Positions 26,079 to 33,708 of a stretch of DNA of 64,000 nt are shown here, one piece after another. The position numbers were made by a program, and so were the translations under genes. The DNA lies in the NCBI RefSeq assembly GCF_000968685.2, contig NZ_LAKD02000031.1:22962-86961 (forward strand), in the 5' to 3' direction. This DNA comes from Streptomyces antioxidans (GTDB taxonomy: Bacteria; Actinomycetota; Actinomycetes; Streptomycetales; Streptomycetaceae). The notes under the pieces are model-generated. The model made no database searches. It was given only the letters and a program-made list of their open reading frames with translations, and was not told the DNA's origin. Within the stretch, counting starts at the first letter, position 1. Every line of letters starts with the position of its first letter.

Positions 26079-27388
26079 ACCCCGAGCTCATGAGCAACCA
26101 GCCGCACCAGCCCAACGAGCCTCATCAGCCCCACGAGCCTCATCAGCAGCAAGGTCAGCAGCCGTATCCCCCGTACGGGTCGTACGAGGCTCCTTACGGG
26201 GGGCACGACCAGAGCGCGCATCCTTACGGCGCTCACGGCGGCAGCGGCCAGGGTGCCCAGCAGCCGGCCGACTGGCAGGGGTACCCGGGGTATCCACAGC
26301 AGGCGGGGTATCCACAGCAGCAGGGGTACGCCCAGGCCCAGCCGCCCCAGTACCCGCACCCGCAGCAGCCCTACCAGCAGCAGCCGTACCCGGATCCCTA
26401 CGCCGCCGCCCAGCAGGGCCACCAGGGGCAGCAGAGCCAGCAGCCGCACCAGGGCCATCAGGGCCAGTACGCCCCGGGCTGGGATCGGCAGCAGCCGTAC
26501 CAGCAGCCCGCCGACCCGTCCCAGGCGCCGTACCAGACCCCGGCGCAGACCCCCGCCCCGGCTCAGGCCCAGGCCGCGACCGCGACCGCCGAGCCGCCCG
26601 CCCCGCAGCCCGACCGGCCGCTCACCGCCGCCGAGAAGGCCAAGGCCGAGGGCCGCCCGCAGATCCTCCACCCGGGGTTCGTCCCCGCCGTGCTGACCTC
26701 CGTGCTCGCCGCGCTGCTCGCGGCCACCGCGCCGCTGGGCCGCCCGGCGGTCGCCGTCGCGGTGGCGGCGCTCCAGGCGGTCACGGCGGCCGGCTGGTTC
26801 CGGCTGAACGGCATGTGGCCCGCCCGGCAGGGCATCGCGCTCGCCTTCGCGGGCGGTCTGGCCGCCGATGTCGGCCTGCTCGCCACCGAGCCGTCACACG
26901 CCCCTACGGTCGTCATCGGCACCATCGGCGTCTGGCTGCTGCTGGTGCTGATCCTCCAGCTGCGCAGCCACGCCTCCCCGGACGAGCGGCTGTACGGCCT
27001 TACGGCCGCCGTGGCGGCCACGGCCCTCGCCGTGCTCGCGGCCGGACATCTGGCCGCCGTCGCCGAGTCCTCGGACGCCGTGGTGGTGGGGGCCGCGGCC
27101 GTCGCCGTGGCCGTGCTCGTCCGGGCGCTGCCGCTGCCGACGGCCGCCGCCGTCGTGGTCGCTCTTGCGGCCGCCGCGGGCGCCGGGGTCGGGGCCGGGC
27201 AGCTCACCGGAACGGGCACCTCCACCGCCGCGCTGCTCGGGTTCGCGGCCGGGGCGTGCGCGCTGATCGGCCACCGGGTGGCCAGCTACGACTACCCCTC
27301 GCGCTTCGTCCACATGACGGCCGGCGTGGCGCTGCCGCTCGCGGCCGCCGCCCCGGTGGTCTATGTGATCGGCCGCGCCCTGGGCTGA
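26075..27388 (+). CDS. Gln/Pro/Tyr-rich membrane protein of unknown function
   Basis: 437 aa with GTG start overlapping the MoaD-like gene by 4 bp; ATG 26090 (MSNQPHQP) is an alternative. The first about 185 residues are a low-complexity, histidine/glutamine/proline/tyrosine-rich cytoplasmic region (repeats such as QQPYQQQPYP), probably disordered. The rest has about eight hydrophobic segments (VLTSVLAALLAAT, VVIGTIGVWLLLVLIL, TAAALAVLAAGHL...). I do not recognise the family. Coupling to a sulfur-carrier gene suggests coexpression but not function. Confidence 0.78.
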   Translation: MNPELMSNQPHQPNEPHQPHEPHQQQGQQPYPPYGSYEAPYGGHDQSAHPYGAHGGSGQGAQQPADWQGYPGYPQQAGYPQQQGYAQAQPPQYPHPQQPYQQQPYPDPYAAAQQGHQGQQSQQPHQGHQGQYAPGWDRQQPYQQPADPSQAPYQTPAQTPAPAQAQAATATAEPPAPQPDRPLTAAEKAKAEGRPQILHPGFVPAVLTSVLAALLAATAPLGRPAVAVAVAALQAVTAAGWFRLNGMWPARQGIALAFAGGLAADVGLLATEPSHAPTVVIGTIGVWLLLVLILQLRSHASPDERLYGLTAAVAATALAVLAAGHLAAVAESSDAVVVGAAAVAVAVLVRALPLPTAAAVVVALAAAAGAGVGAGQLTGTGTSTAALLGFAAGACALIGHRVASYDYPSRFVHMTAGVALPLAAAAPVVYVIGRALG

Positions 27389-27474
27389 CTCCCCGGTCCC
27401 CGTTCATCCGCTCCGGATAGGCTCGCAGGCCTCAGGCGCGAGGGCCTGAGCGAGAGCCTGGGGGACCCACGCAC

Positions 27475-28161
27475 ATGCGAGCACTACGCATCACACTGAT
27501 CGTCGTCGTGATACTCGGCGGCCTCTTCGTGGCCGCCGACCGCATCGCGGTGTACATGGCCGAGTCCAAGGCGGCCGACAAGATCAAGAGTTCTCAGGGG
27601 CTGACCACCACGCCCAATGTCTCGATCAAGGGCTTCCCGTTCCTCACCCAGGTCGTGGGCAAGGAGCTGGATGAGGTCGACATCGGCGTGGACGGGCTGA
27701 CGACGGACACGGGCGACGGCCACAGCGTCCGGGTCACCGAGCTCGACGCCCAGCTGCACGACGTCCGCATCTCGGGGAACTTCTCGTCGGCCGCCGCCGA
27801 CCGCGCCACCGGCTCGGCCCACATCAGCTACGCGGATCTGTCACGGGCCGCCGGTCCGGGGATCACGGTCGCCCACGACCCGTCGGGCGCCAACCGTGTC
27901 AAGATCACCGGCAGTCTGCTGGGCTTCAGCCTCACCGCCCACTCCCAGGTCACCATCGTGAACGGCAACACCATCCGGCTGCACGCCGAGTCCATACCGG
28001 GCGGCAGCATCCCCCAGTGGGAGGACAAGGTGCGCGAGAAGACCGACATGGAGCGGAAGATCGAGGGGCTGCCCACCGGCATGCGGCTGGACAAGGTGGA
28101 GGCGTCCAAGGACGGCATAGACGTCTCGGTCACGGGCAACGACGTCCAGCTGACGGGCTGA
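27475..28161 (+). CDS. DUF2993 (LmeA-type) exported or membrane-anchored protein
   Basis: 228 aa. An N-terminal membrane helix or uncleaved signal (LRITLIVVVILGGLFVAADRIAVYMAE) precedes a DUF2993 domain (TTPNVSIKGFPFLTQVVGKELDEVDIGVDGL). The motif matches that of the longer paralogue at 13744-15078, so two lipid-binding-type proteins lie 13 kb apart. In mycobacteria the LmeA member binds phospholipid and supports lipomannan synthesis. ATG 27475 follows GGGGGAC; TAGGCT upstream may be a -10 box. Confidence 0.85.
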   Translation: MRALRITLIVVVILGGLFVAADRIAVYMAESKAADKIKSSQGLTTTPNVSIKGFPFLTQVVGKELDEVDIGVDGLTTDTGDGHSVRVTELDAQLHDVRISGNFSSAAADRATGSAHISYADLSRAAGPGITVAHDPSGANRVKITGSLLGFSLTAHSQVTIVNGNTIRLHAESIPGGSIPQWEDKVREKTDMERKIEGLPTGMRLDKVEASKDGIDVSVTGNDVQLTG

Positions 28162-28175
28162 GGCGATCCGCACCA

Positions 28176-28196
28176 GGGGGCGTCCGACCACGCCCC
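28176..28196 (+). terminator. Small hairpin after the DUF2993 gene
   Basis: GGGGCGT and ACGCCCC around a 6-nt loop, 16 bp after the stop codon. Short stem, no T-tract. Confidence 0.4.
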
Positions 28197-28335
28197 GGTC
28201 CATTCACTGAGACGATCATGTCCGCGCATATGGACACTTCTGCCCACCGCGGGACCCTCCGGCCGCGGCCCCCGGCCGCTCACGCCTCGCTCATCTCACA
28301 GCCCGGACAATAATGTCTCACCATGCGACACTCCG

Positions 28336-28365
28336 GTGACATGCCCGCCTGTCCGTCCCTACGAT
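28336..28365 (+). promoter_or_regulatory. Promoter of the leader peptide and sulfurtransferase gene
   Basis: GTGACA (28336-28341) and TACGAT (28360-28365) with an 18-bp spacer. The -10 ends 7 nt before the ATG of the leader peptide, so that peptide would be read from a leaderless mRNA. The surrounding 38 bp recur at about 63355. Confidence 0.5.
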
Positions 28366-28372
28366 CGGACCC

Positions 28373-28453
28373 ATGAAGCGACAGGCGGATCTCACGAAGC
28401 GGCGGGCAGTCGACCTGTGCCGCGTCGCCGCCATGCTCTGTCGCCCCGTCTGA
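28373..28453 (+). CDS. Putative cysteine-containing leader peptide upstream of cysA
   Basis: 26 codons, ATG 28373 to TGA 28453, ending VDLCRVAAMLCRPV. It matches the short 'putative leader peptide' class of Streptomyces, in which an Arg/Cys-rich segment (VDLCRV...LC) precedes sulfur genes. In mycobacteria, Cys-containing upstream ORFs control sulfur genes by attenuation when cysteine is scarce. Here a terminator-like hairpin follows at 28497 and the sulfurtransferase gene at 28611, so the layout fits an attenuator. Translation is inferred. Confidence 0.65.
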   Translation: MKRQADLTKRRAVDLCRVAAMLCRPV

Positions 28454-28496
28454 AGGGGACGTGATCCGCACACGCCGCGGACGTACCCCCCTCCTC

Positions 28497-28517
28497 GGCC
28501 CGTCAAGCCGGGCCTTT
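28497..28517 (+). terminator. Possible attenuator hairpin before cysA
   Basis: GGCCCG and CGGGCC around TCAAGC, followed by TTT. It lies between the leader peptide and the sulfurtransferase gene, where an attenuator would be expected. Confidence 0.45.
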
Positions 28518-28610
28518 CCCCACCTTCGCTCGTACGCTCGCCGCACGCCCCGCGGCGGCGTCGCGTCATGAGCGCGCCCGTACCGCCGCAACTGCCCCGG
28601 AGGAGAGAAC

Positions 28611-29450
28611 ATGAGCCGCAGTGACGTCCTGGTGGACGCCGACTGGGTCCAGGCCCGTATCGACGACCCCAAGACGGTCATCGTCGAGGTGGACGAGGAC
28701 ACCTCGGCCTACGACAAGAACCACATCAAGAACGCCATCCGGATCGACTGGAAGCAGGACCTCCAGGACCCGGTGCGCCGTGACTTCGTCGACCAGGCCG
28801 GCTTCGAGAAGCTCCTGTCGGAGAAGGGCATCGGCAACGACGACACGGTCGTCCTCTACGGCGGCAACAACAACTGGTTCGCGGCCTACGCCTACTGGTA
28901 CTTCAAGCTCTACGGCCACCAGGACGTCAAGCTGCTCGACGGCGGCCGCAAGAAGTGGGAGCTGGACTCCCGCGACCTGGTCGCCGAGGTGCCGACCCGC
29001 GCACGGACCGAGTACCAGGCCAAGCCGCAGGACACCGCCATCCGCGCCTTCCGCGACGAGGTCGTGGACGCCATCGGCTCGCTGAACCTGGTCGATGTGC
29101 GCTCCCCCGACGAGTTCTCCGGCAAGCTGCTCGCCCCGGCCCACCTTCCGCAGGAGCAGTCGCAGCGTCCGGGCCACGTCCCGAGCGCCCGCAACATCCC
29201 GTGGTCGAAGTCGGCCAACGACGACGGCACCTTCCGGTCCGACGACGAGCTCAAGGAGATCTACGAGGGCGCGGGCGTGGACCTGTCGAAGGACACCATC
29301 GCCTACTGCCGCATCGGTGAGCGCTCCGCTCACACCTGGTTCGTCCTGCACGAGCTCCTCGGCCAGCCCAACGTCAAGAACTACGACGGCTCCTGGACCG
29401 AGTACGGCTCGCTGGTCGGCGTGCCGGTGGAGCTCGGCTCCGACGGCTGA
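28611..29450 (+). CDS. cysA: Thiosulfate sulfurtransferase (two-domain rhodanese)
   Basis: 279 aa; GGAGGAGAG precedes ATG 28611. Two rhodanese domains: an inactive N-terminal one (HIKNAIRIDWKQDLQDPVR) and a catalytic C-terminal one with active Cys233 in YCRIGERSAHTWF. The loop CRIGER is typical for thiosulfate as sulfur donor. The following DUF1416 gene, 32 bp downstream, is its usual neighbour in actinobacteria (cysA-sseC order). Role is sulfane-sulfur transfer in the cytoplasm, possibly for Fe-S or thio-cofactor synthesis and cyanide detoxification. Matches SCO4164 in context. Confidence 0.93.
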   Translation: MSRSDVLVDADWVQARIDDPKTVIVEVDEDTSAYDKNHIKNAIRIDWKQDLQDPVRRDFVDQAGFEKLLSEKGIGNDDTVVLYGGNNNWFAAYAYWYFKLYGHQDVKLLDGGRKKWELDSRDLVAEVPTRARTEYQAKPQDTAIRAFRDEVVDAIGSLNLVDVRSPDEFSGKLLAPAHLPQEQSQRPGHVPSARNIPWSKSANDDGTFRSDDELKEIYEGAGVDLSKDTIAYCRIGERSAHTWFVLHELLGQPNVKNYDGSWTEYGSLVGVPVELGSDG

Positions 29451-29482
29451 CCCCCCTCCCCCGAACGTAAGGACGGACATCC

Positions 29483-29770
29483 ATGTGTGGAGCCAAGGCC
29501 GGCGGCCCCGACGCCTCGACGGTCAAGCCCGGTGAGACCACGATCCAGGGTTCGGTGACCCGCGACGGCGAGCCCGTCGCCGGTTACGTCCGGCTGCTGG
29601 ACAGCACCGGCGAGTTCACCGCCGAGGTCCCCACTTCCGCGACTGGGCAGTTCCGCTTCTACGCCGCGGAGGGCACGTGGACGCTGCGCGCCCTGGTTCC
29701 CGGCGGCACCGCGGACCGTACCGTCGTCGCCCACAAGGGCGGGCTGGCGGAGGTCGCCATCGCCGTCTGA
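29483..29770 (+). CDS. DUF1416 (SseC-type) protein
   Basis: 95 aa. Begins MCGAKAGGPDAS and forms a small beta-sandwich, with repeated strands (TTIQGSVTRDGEPVAGYVRLLD; TWTLRALVPGG). DUF1416 proteins are almost always encoded directly after the sulfurtransferase gene, as here, and are named SseC in mycobacteria; the biochemical role is unknown. The conserved N-terminal Cys2 could take part in sulfur transfer, which is a guess. A strong hairpin follows. Confidence 0.88.
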   Translation: MCGAKAGGPDASTVKPGETTIQGSVTRDGEPVAGYVRLLDSTGEFTAEVPTSATGQFRFYAAEGTWTLRALVPGGTADRTVVAHKGGLAEVAIAV

Positions 29771-29798
29771 CGCGCCACGGCGCGTCGTGAGTCACGGC

Positions 29799-29848
29799 CG
29801 GAGGGCCGCACCCCGGGGTTGGACGCCTTGGCGGGGTGCGGCCCTCCG
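29799..29848. terminator. Strong hairpin after the cysA-DUF1416 operon
   Basis: Perfect 17-bp arms (29799-29815 and 29832-29848) enclosing a 16-nt loop, 28 bp after the DUF1416 stop codon. Confidence 0.75.
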
Positions 29849-29885
29849 TCTGTCGGCGCGGCGGTCCCGGACGTACGCTGGACAT

Positions 29886-30143
29886 ATGTACGCGCGACGC
29901 CGCCACGCATATTTCTTCCTGATGGGCGCGTGTCTGACGCTCTTCATCTCGGCGTGGGCCTTTGTGCGCCTGTGGTCCGTCCCCGCCGCGGTCGCGATGT
30001 GCATCGTCGCCATGGTGATCCCGCCGCTGGCGGCGATCGTCGCCAACCGCCGGGGCCCGGACGACCGGTGGTGGGACGAATCGGGGGACGAGGAGTCCGA
30101 CCGGTGGTGGCGGGAGCTGGACGAGCACAACCACCGGCACTGA
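29886..30143 (+). CDS. DUF3099-type small membrane protein
   Basis: 85 aa from ATG 29886; TACGCT 6 nt upstream suggests a leaderless transcript. Two membrane helices (FFLMGACLTLFISAWAFVRLW and AAVAMCIVAMVIPPLAAIVA) followed by an acidic, Trp-rich tail (DDRWWDESGDEESDRWWREL). This layout is that of the actinobacterial DUF3099 family; function unknown. Confidence 0.8.
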   Translation: MYARRRHAYFFLMGACLTLFISAWAFVRLWSVPAAVAMCIVAMVIPPLAAIVANRRGPDDRWWDESGDEESDRWWRELDEHNHRH

Positions 30144-30249
30144 CCATGGGCACACCCGCTGACCGGCCCGGCCGGGCGACGCCTCACCGCGGCGCCGAAC
30201 AGCCCGCCGCGGGCGTCACGACGGGTCAGACGCCCCTCTCGCACACGGG

Positions 30250-30615
30250 CTAGTACACGAGCGCCTGGACGCCGTCCGGCATGATCTCGCTCACGAAGAC
30301 CTGGGCGCCCGCGATCCGGGCACCTTCGATCAGATCCTTCTCCTCGATCTCCCGGCGCGCGGCGCACTGTGTGCACACCGTGATCGTCCCGCCGCCCGTA
30401 AGGATGCCGTCGATCAGATCCGGAAGCGGTGCGGCATGCGGAAGCTCGAACTCCGCGGCCCGGTCCGGCAGTGCGAACCACGTCGACTCCCCGGTCAGCC
30501 AGAGCGAGACCTCGACCCCGCTCGCCGCGGCCACCGCCGCCACCGTGAACGCCTGGGAGCACCGCTCGGGAGCGTCCGCGCCCGCCGTCACCTTGATCAC
30601 CAGCTTCTTCGCCAT
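30250..30615 (-). CDS. DsrE-family protein
   Basis: 121 aa with the DsrE/TusD-like fold: MAKKLVIKVTAGADAPERCSQAFTVA at the N-terminus and a CTQCAARR segment near residue 80 that could hold the sulfur-binding cysteine (the usual single Cys of DsrE/TusD). These proteins carry persulfide sulfur or bind small ligands. The nearby sulfurtransferase and DUF1416 genes make a sulfur-relay role plausible, but it is on the other strand in its own unit. Confidence 0.85.
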   Translation of the reverse strand: MAKKLVIKVTAGADAPERCSQAFTVAAVAAASGVEVSLWLTGESTWFALPDRAAEFELPHAAPLPDLIDGILTGGGTITVCTQCAARREIEEKDLIEGARIAGAQVFVSEIMPDGVQALVY

Positions 30616-30731
30616 GCGCCAACCTTAGGCTCGGCGCCCGGGGCCCGGCGCCGCACGGCCCTGTCGCCACCGGCCGTCCCGGCGGCGACTAGACTCGGTG
30701 GGGTCCGTCATCCGTTCCGAGGAGCGCGCTC

Positions 30732-30833
30732 GTGCTTGAGGCAGTCTTCACCACCCTGATGATCCTGGTCGCCGTGGCCACGCTCGGCTTCGCCGCGCTG
30801 ACCTGGAAGAAGCTGTACCAGGGCCAGCGCTGA
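30732..30833 (+). CDS. 33-residue single-helix membrane peptide
   Basis: GTG 30732 with GGAG 7 nt upstream opens 33 codons to TGA 30833. The product has one hydrophobic helix (FTTLMILVAVATLGFAAL) and a basic end (TWKKLYQGQR). The strong ribosome-binding site, possible -10 (TAGACT at 30690) and position 52 bp before the FABP-like gene support it as real. I recall similar peptides at this spot in other Streptomyces. Function unknown. Confidence 0.7.
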   Translation: MLEAVFTTLMILVAVATLGFAALTWKKLYQGQR

Positions 30834-30885
30834 ACCGCTCCCGCCCCGCCACCACGGCTCGCCCCTCGACAGATCGCCTGAATTC

Positions 30886-31449
30886 ATGATCCAGATTCCG
30901 TCCGACCTCCACCCGGACCTCGTGCCGCTCGCCTTCCTCCTGGGCAACTGGGAAGGTGCCGGCGTCTCGGACTTCCCCGGGGCCGAGAAGTGCAACTTCG
31001 GCCAGGAGGCCACCTTCACGCACGACGGCCGCGACTTCATCGAGTACGTCTCGCACACCTGGGTGCTGGACTCCGAGGGCAAGAAGGTCCGCCCCCTGGA
31101 GACCGAGTCCGGCTACTGGCGGATCGACAAGAACCGTAAGGTCGAGGTCGTGATGAGCCGCGACCAGGGCATCATCGAGGTCTGGTACGGCGAGCTCGCG
31201 GAGGGCAAGCCGCAGATCGACCTGGCGACGGACGCCGTGGCGCGGACCGCCCACGCGGCCCCGTACTCGGGCGGCAAGCGGCTGTACGGCTACGTCAACA
31301 GCGATCTGATGTGGGTCGGCGAGAAGGCCACCCCCGAGGTCGAGCTGCGCCCGTACATGTCCGCGCATCTGAAGAAGGTCGTGGACCCCCGGGAGTGGGC
31401 CAAGGACCTCAAGGACCTGCCGGACGACGGGATCGCCTTCTTCCGCTGA
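30886..31449 (+). CDS. FABP-like / nitrobindin-type heme-binding protein
   Basis: 187 aa beta-barrel of the nitrobindin (THAP4/DUF1794) family: the N-terminal LLGNWEGAG motif lines the barrel opening and TESGYWRIDKNRKVEVVMS follows. The C-terminal YMSAHLKKV contains the His likely to act as proximal heme ligand in family members. Homologues bind ferric heme and can react with nitric oxide or peroxynitrite. It sits just before the metal regulator nur. Confidence 0.85.
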   Translation: MIQIPSDLHPDLVPLAFLLGNWEGAGVSDFPGAEKCNFGQEATFTHDGRDFIEYVSHTWVLDSEGKKVRPLETESGYWRIDKNRKVEVVMSRDQGIIEVWYGELAEGKPQIDLATDAVARTAHAAPYSGGKRLYGYVNSDLMWVGEKATPEVELRPYMSAHLKKVVDPREWAKDLKDLPDDGIAFFR

Positions 31450-31538
31450 GCTCCCCGCCGGGTCGGGCCCCTCCGTAGCGCGTCCGGTTCTCCCCCGTGC
31501 GTACGGCCGGTTGTCGCGGGCCCGCCTACACTTGCACC

Positions 31539-32048
31539 GTGGCGACCACCGACTGGAAGAGCGATCTGCGGGAGCGCGGCTACCGCCTGACCCCGCAGCG
31601 CCAGCTCGTGCTCGAAGCCGTCGATCATCTGGAGCACGCCACTCCGGATGAGATCCTCACCGAGGTGCGCCGCACCGCGAGCGGCGTCAACATCTCCACG
31701 GTCTACCGCACGCTGGAGCTGCTGGAGGAGCTGGGCCTGGTCAGCCATGCCCATCTCGGCCACGGCGCCCCCACGTACCACCTTGCCGACCGGCACCATC
31801 ACATCCATATGGTGTGCCGTGACTGCACGGACGTGATCGAGGCCGATGTCTCCGTGGCCGACGCCTTCACCCGGCAGCTGCGGGCGGACTTCGGCTTCGA
31901 CACCGATCTGAAGCACTTCGCGATCTTCGGCCGGTGTGCCTCCTGCTCCGCCCGGCAGCGCGCCGGAGAGGCCGGCGGAGGCCCCGGACGGATCGGTGGA
32001 GGCGGGGCGGAAAACCGCTCCGGTGAGGGCCGAGCCCACAGGTCGTAG
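31539..32048 (+). CDS. nur: Nur, nickel-responsive Fur-family repressor
   Basis: 169 aa from GTG 31539 (TACACT 6 nt upstream: probable leaderless transcript). Winged-helix domain (RLTPQRQLVLEAVDHLEHATPDEIL, NISTVYRTLELLEELGLVSH) and a dimerization domain with the His/Cys metal sites (LADRHHHIHMVCRDCTDVIEAD; FAIFGRCASC). The sequence is nearly that of S. coelicolor Nur (SCO4180), which represses nickel uptake and sodF in nickel excess. The last 35 residues are Gly/Arg-rich and variable. Confidence 0.92.
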   Translation: MATTDWKSDLRERGYRLTPQRQLVLEAVDHLEHATPDEILTEVRRTASGVNISTVYRTLELLEELGLVSHAHLGHGAPTYHLADRHHHIHMVCRDCTDVIEADVSVADAFTRQLRADFGFDTDLKHFAIFGRCASCSARQRAGEAGGGPGRIGGGGAENRSGEGRAHRS

Positions 32049-32057
32049 GCTGAGTTC

Positions 32058-33023
32058 ATGAAGAGCCCTTTGCTGTCGCTGCCCGGCGCCGTCCCCGGCG
32101 AGGGCCCCGACGAAGGCGTCGCCGCCCACTACGGCGACTTGTTCCGCGAGCAGCGCGCGCTCGCCGACGGCACCGGCTTCGTGGACCTCTCGCACCGCGG
32201 AGTGGTCACGGTCAGCGGTGCCGACCGGCTCAGCTGGCTGCATCTGCTGCTCACCCAGCACGTCAGCGAACTACCGCCGGGCCGGGCCACCGAAGCCCTG
32301 ATCCTCTCCGCCCACGGCCACATCGAACACGCGCTCTACCTCGTCGACGACGGCGACACCACCTGGGCCCATGTGGAGCCCGGCAGCCAGGGCGATCTGA
32401 TCGCCTACCTGGAGAGCATGAAGTTCTTCTACCGGGTGGACATCGCGGACCGCACCGATGAGTACGCGGTCGTCCACCTCCCGGCGGGCAGCATCACCGA
32501 CTCCCCCGAGGACGCCGTCGTCCGTGAGACCCCGCACGGCCGGGACCTCTTCCTGCCCCGTGAGCGCCTTACCGCCTTCGCCGAGGAGAGCGGCCCGCCG
32601 ATCGGGGTGCTGGCGTACGAGGCGCTGCGGGTCGAGGCCCACCGGCCGCGGGTCGGCCTGGAGACCGACCACCGCACCATCCCGCACGAGCTGGGCTGGA
32701 TCGGCTCCGCCGTCCACCTCCAGAAGGGCTGCTACCGCGGTCAGGAGACCGTCGCCCGGGTGCAGAACCTGGGGAAGCCGCCGCGTCGGCTGGTCTTCCT
32801 CCACCTCGACGGCAGCGAGGTGACGCTGCCGTCCCACGGCGCGCCCATACGGCTGGCCTCGGACGGCGAGGAGGGCCGTCAGCTGGGGTTCATCACCTCC
32901 TCAGCCCGCCACCACGAGCTGGGACCGATCGCGCTGGCGCTGGTCAAGCGCAATGTGCCGGTGGACGCGGACCTGATCGCGGACTCCACGGCCGCCGCGC
33001 AGGAGACGGTCGTGGAGCCGTGA
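32058..33023 (+). CDS. ygfZ: YgfZ/GcvT-like folate-binding protein
   Basis: 321 aa. The YgfZ signature KGCYRGQETVARVQNLGKPPRRLV contains the conserved Cys; the N-terminal part has the GcvT-like folate-binding fold (VTVSGADRLSWLHLLLTQHV). YgfZ is needed for repair or maturation of certain Fe-S enzymes. TAGGCT 6 nt before ATG 32058 indicates a leaderless transcript separate from nur, 9 bp upstream. The stop codon lies inside a tandem DNA repeat. Confidence 0.9.
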   Translation: MKSPLLSLPGAVPGEGPDEGVAAHYGDLFREQRALADGTGFVDLSHRGVVTVSGADRLSWLHLLLTQHVSELPPGRATEALILSAHGHIEHALYLVDDGDTTWAHVEPGSQGDLIAYLESMKFFYRVDIADRTDEYAVVHLPAGSITDSPEDAVVRETPHGRDLFLPRERLTAFAEESGPPIGVLAYEALRVEAHRPRVGLETDHRTIPHELGWIGSAVHLQKGCYRGQETVARVQNLGKPPRRLVFLHLDGSEVTLPSHGAPIRLASDGEEGRQLGFITSSARHHELGPIALALVKRNVPVDADLIADSTAAAQETVVEP

Positions 33024-33093
33024 GGCGGTCGTCGCGTCTGGAGCCGTGAAGGCGGTCGTTGAGCCTGAGGCCGTGAAGGCGGTCGTTGAGCCC
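33013..33093. repeat. Three-copy 27-bp tandem repeat at the end of ygfZ
   Basis: Three imperfect copies of a unit of the form GAGCCGTGAAGGCGGTCGTT plus about 7 bases. The first copy holds the ygfZ stop codon; the others are downstream. Copies 2 and 3 differ at about two positions, suggesting recent slippage. Confidence 0.75.
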
Positions 33094-33136
33094 TGAACCG
33101 GCCGCCCGTACGCCTCCGCCGGGCCCCGCGGTCCGG

Positions 33137-33562
33137 TTAGACCTCGACCAGCACCGTGAACGGGCCGTCGTTCGTGAGCGAGACCTTCATGGCCGCTCCG
33201 AACCGGCCCGTTTCCACCTGTGCGCCCAGCTTCCGCAGCTGGGCCACCACCTCGTCGACGAGCGGTTCGGCTACCGCGCCGGGCGCCGCCGCGTTCCAGG
33301 TGGGACGGCGTCCCTTACGGGCGTCGCCGTAGAGCGTGAACTGGCTGATGACCAGCAGCGGGGCGGCCACGTCCGAGCAGGACTTCTCGTCGTGGAGCAT
33401 CCTTACGGACCACAGCTTCCGGGCGAGCTGGGCCGCCTTCTCCGGGGTGTCGTCATGGGTCACCCCGACCAGTACGCACAGCCCCTGGCCGACGATCTCG
33501 CCGACCGTCTCGCCGTCCACGACGACGCTCGCCCCGTCCACTCTCTGTACCACAGCACGCAT
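33137..33562 (-). CDS. dtd: D-aminoacyl-tRNA deacylase
   Basis: 141 aa, full family length. Diagnostic motifs [12 protein letters not shown] (SQxTLyg) and [10 protein letters not shown] (cis Gly-Pro, NxGPxT) form the cross-subunit active site that hydrolyses D-amino acids and glycine from mischarged tRNA. Begins with the usual MRAVVQRV. Convergent with ygfZ; upstream is the divergent rsiG. Confidence 0.95.
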   Translation of the reverse strand: MRAVVQRVDGASVVVDGETVGEIVGQGLCVLVGVTHDDTPEKAAQLARKLWSVRMLHDEKSCSDVAAPLLVISQFTLYGDARKGRRPTWNAAAPGAVAEPLVDEVVAQLRKLGAQVETGRFGAAMKVSLTNDGPFTVLVEV

Positions 33563-33708
33563 GGCGACCATCATGCCGTGCGTCCATCCGGGGCCGAACG
33601 GGTGGAGAGCCGCTGCACAGGGAGCATCACTGGTGGCACGATGCGTGCAGGCGGTGCAGGCGGGCAGGAACTGCGGGAACGACGCATCGCTGGAGGGGAC
33701 GGACACCA

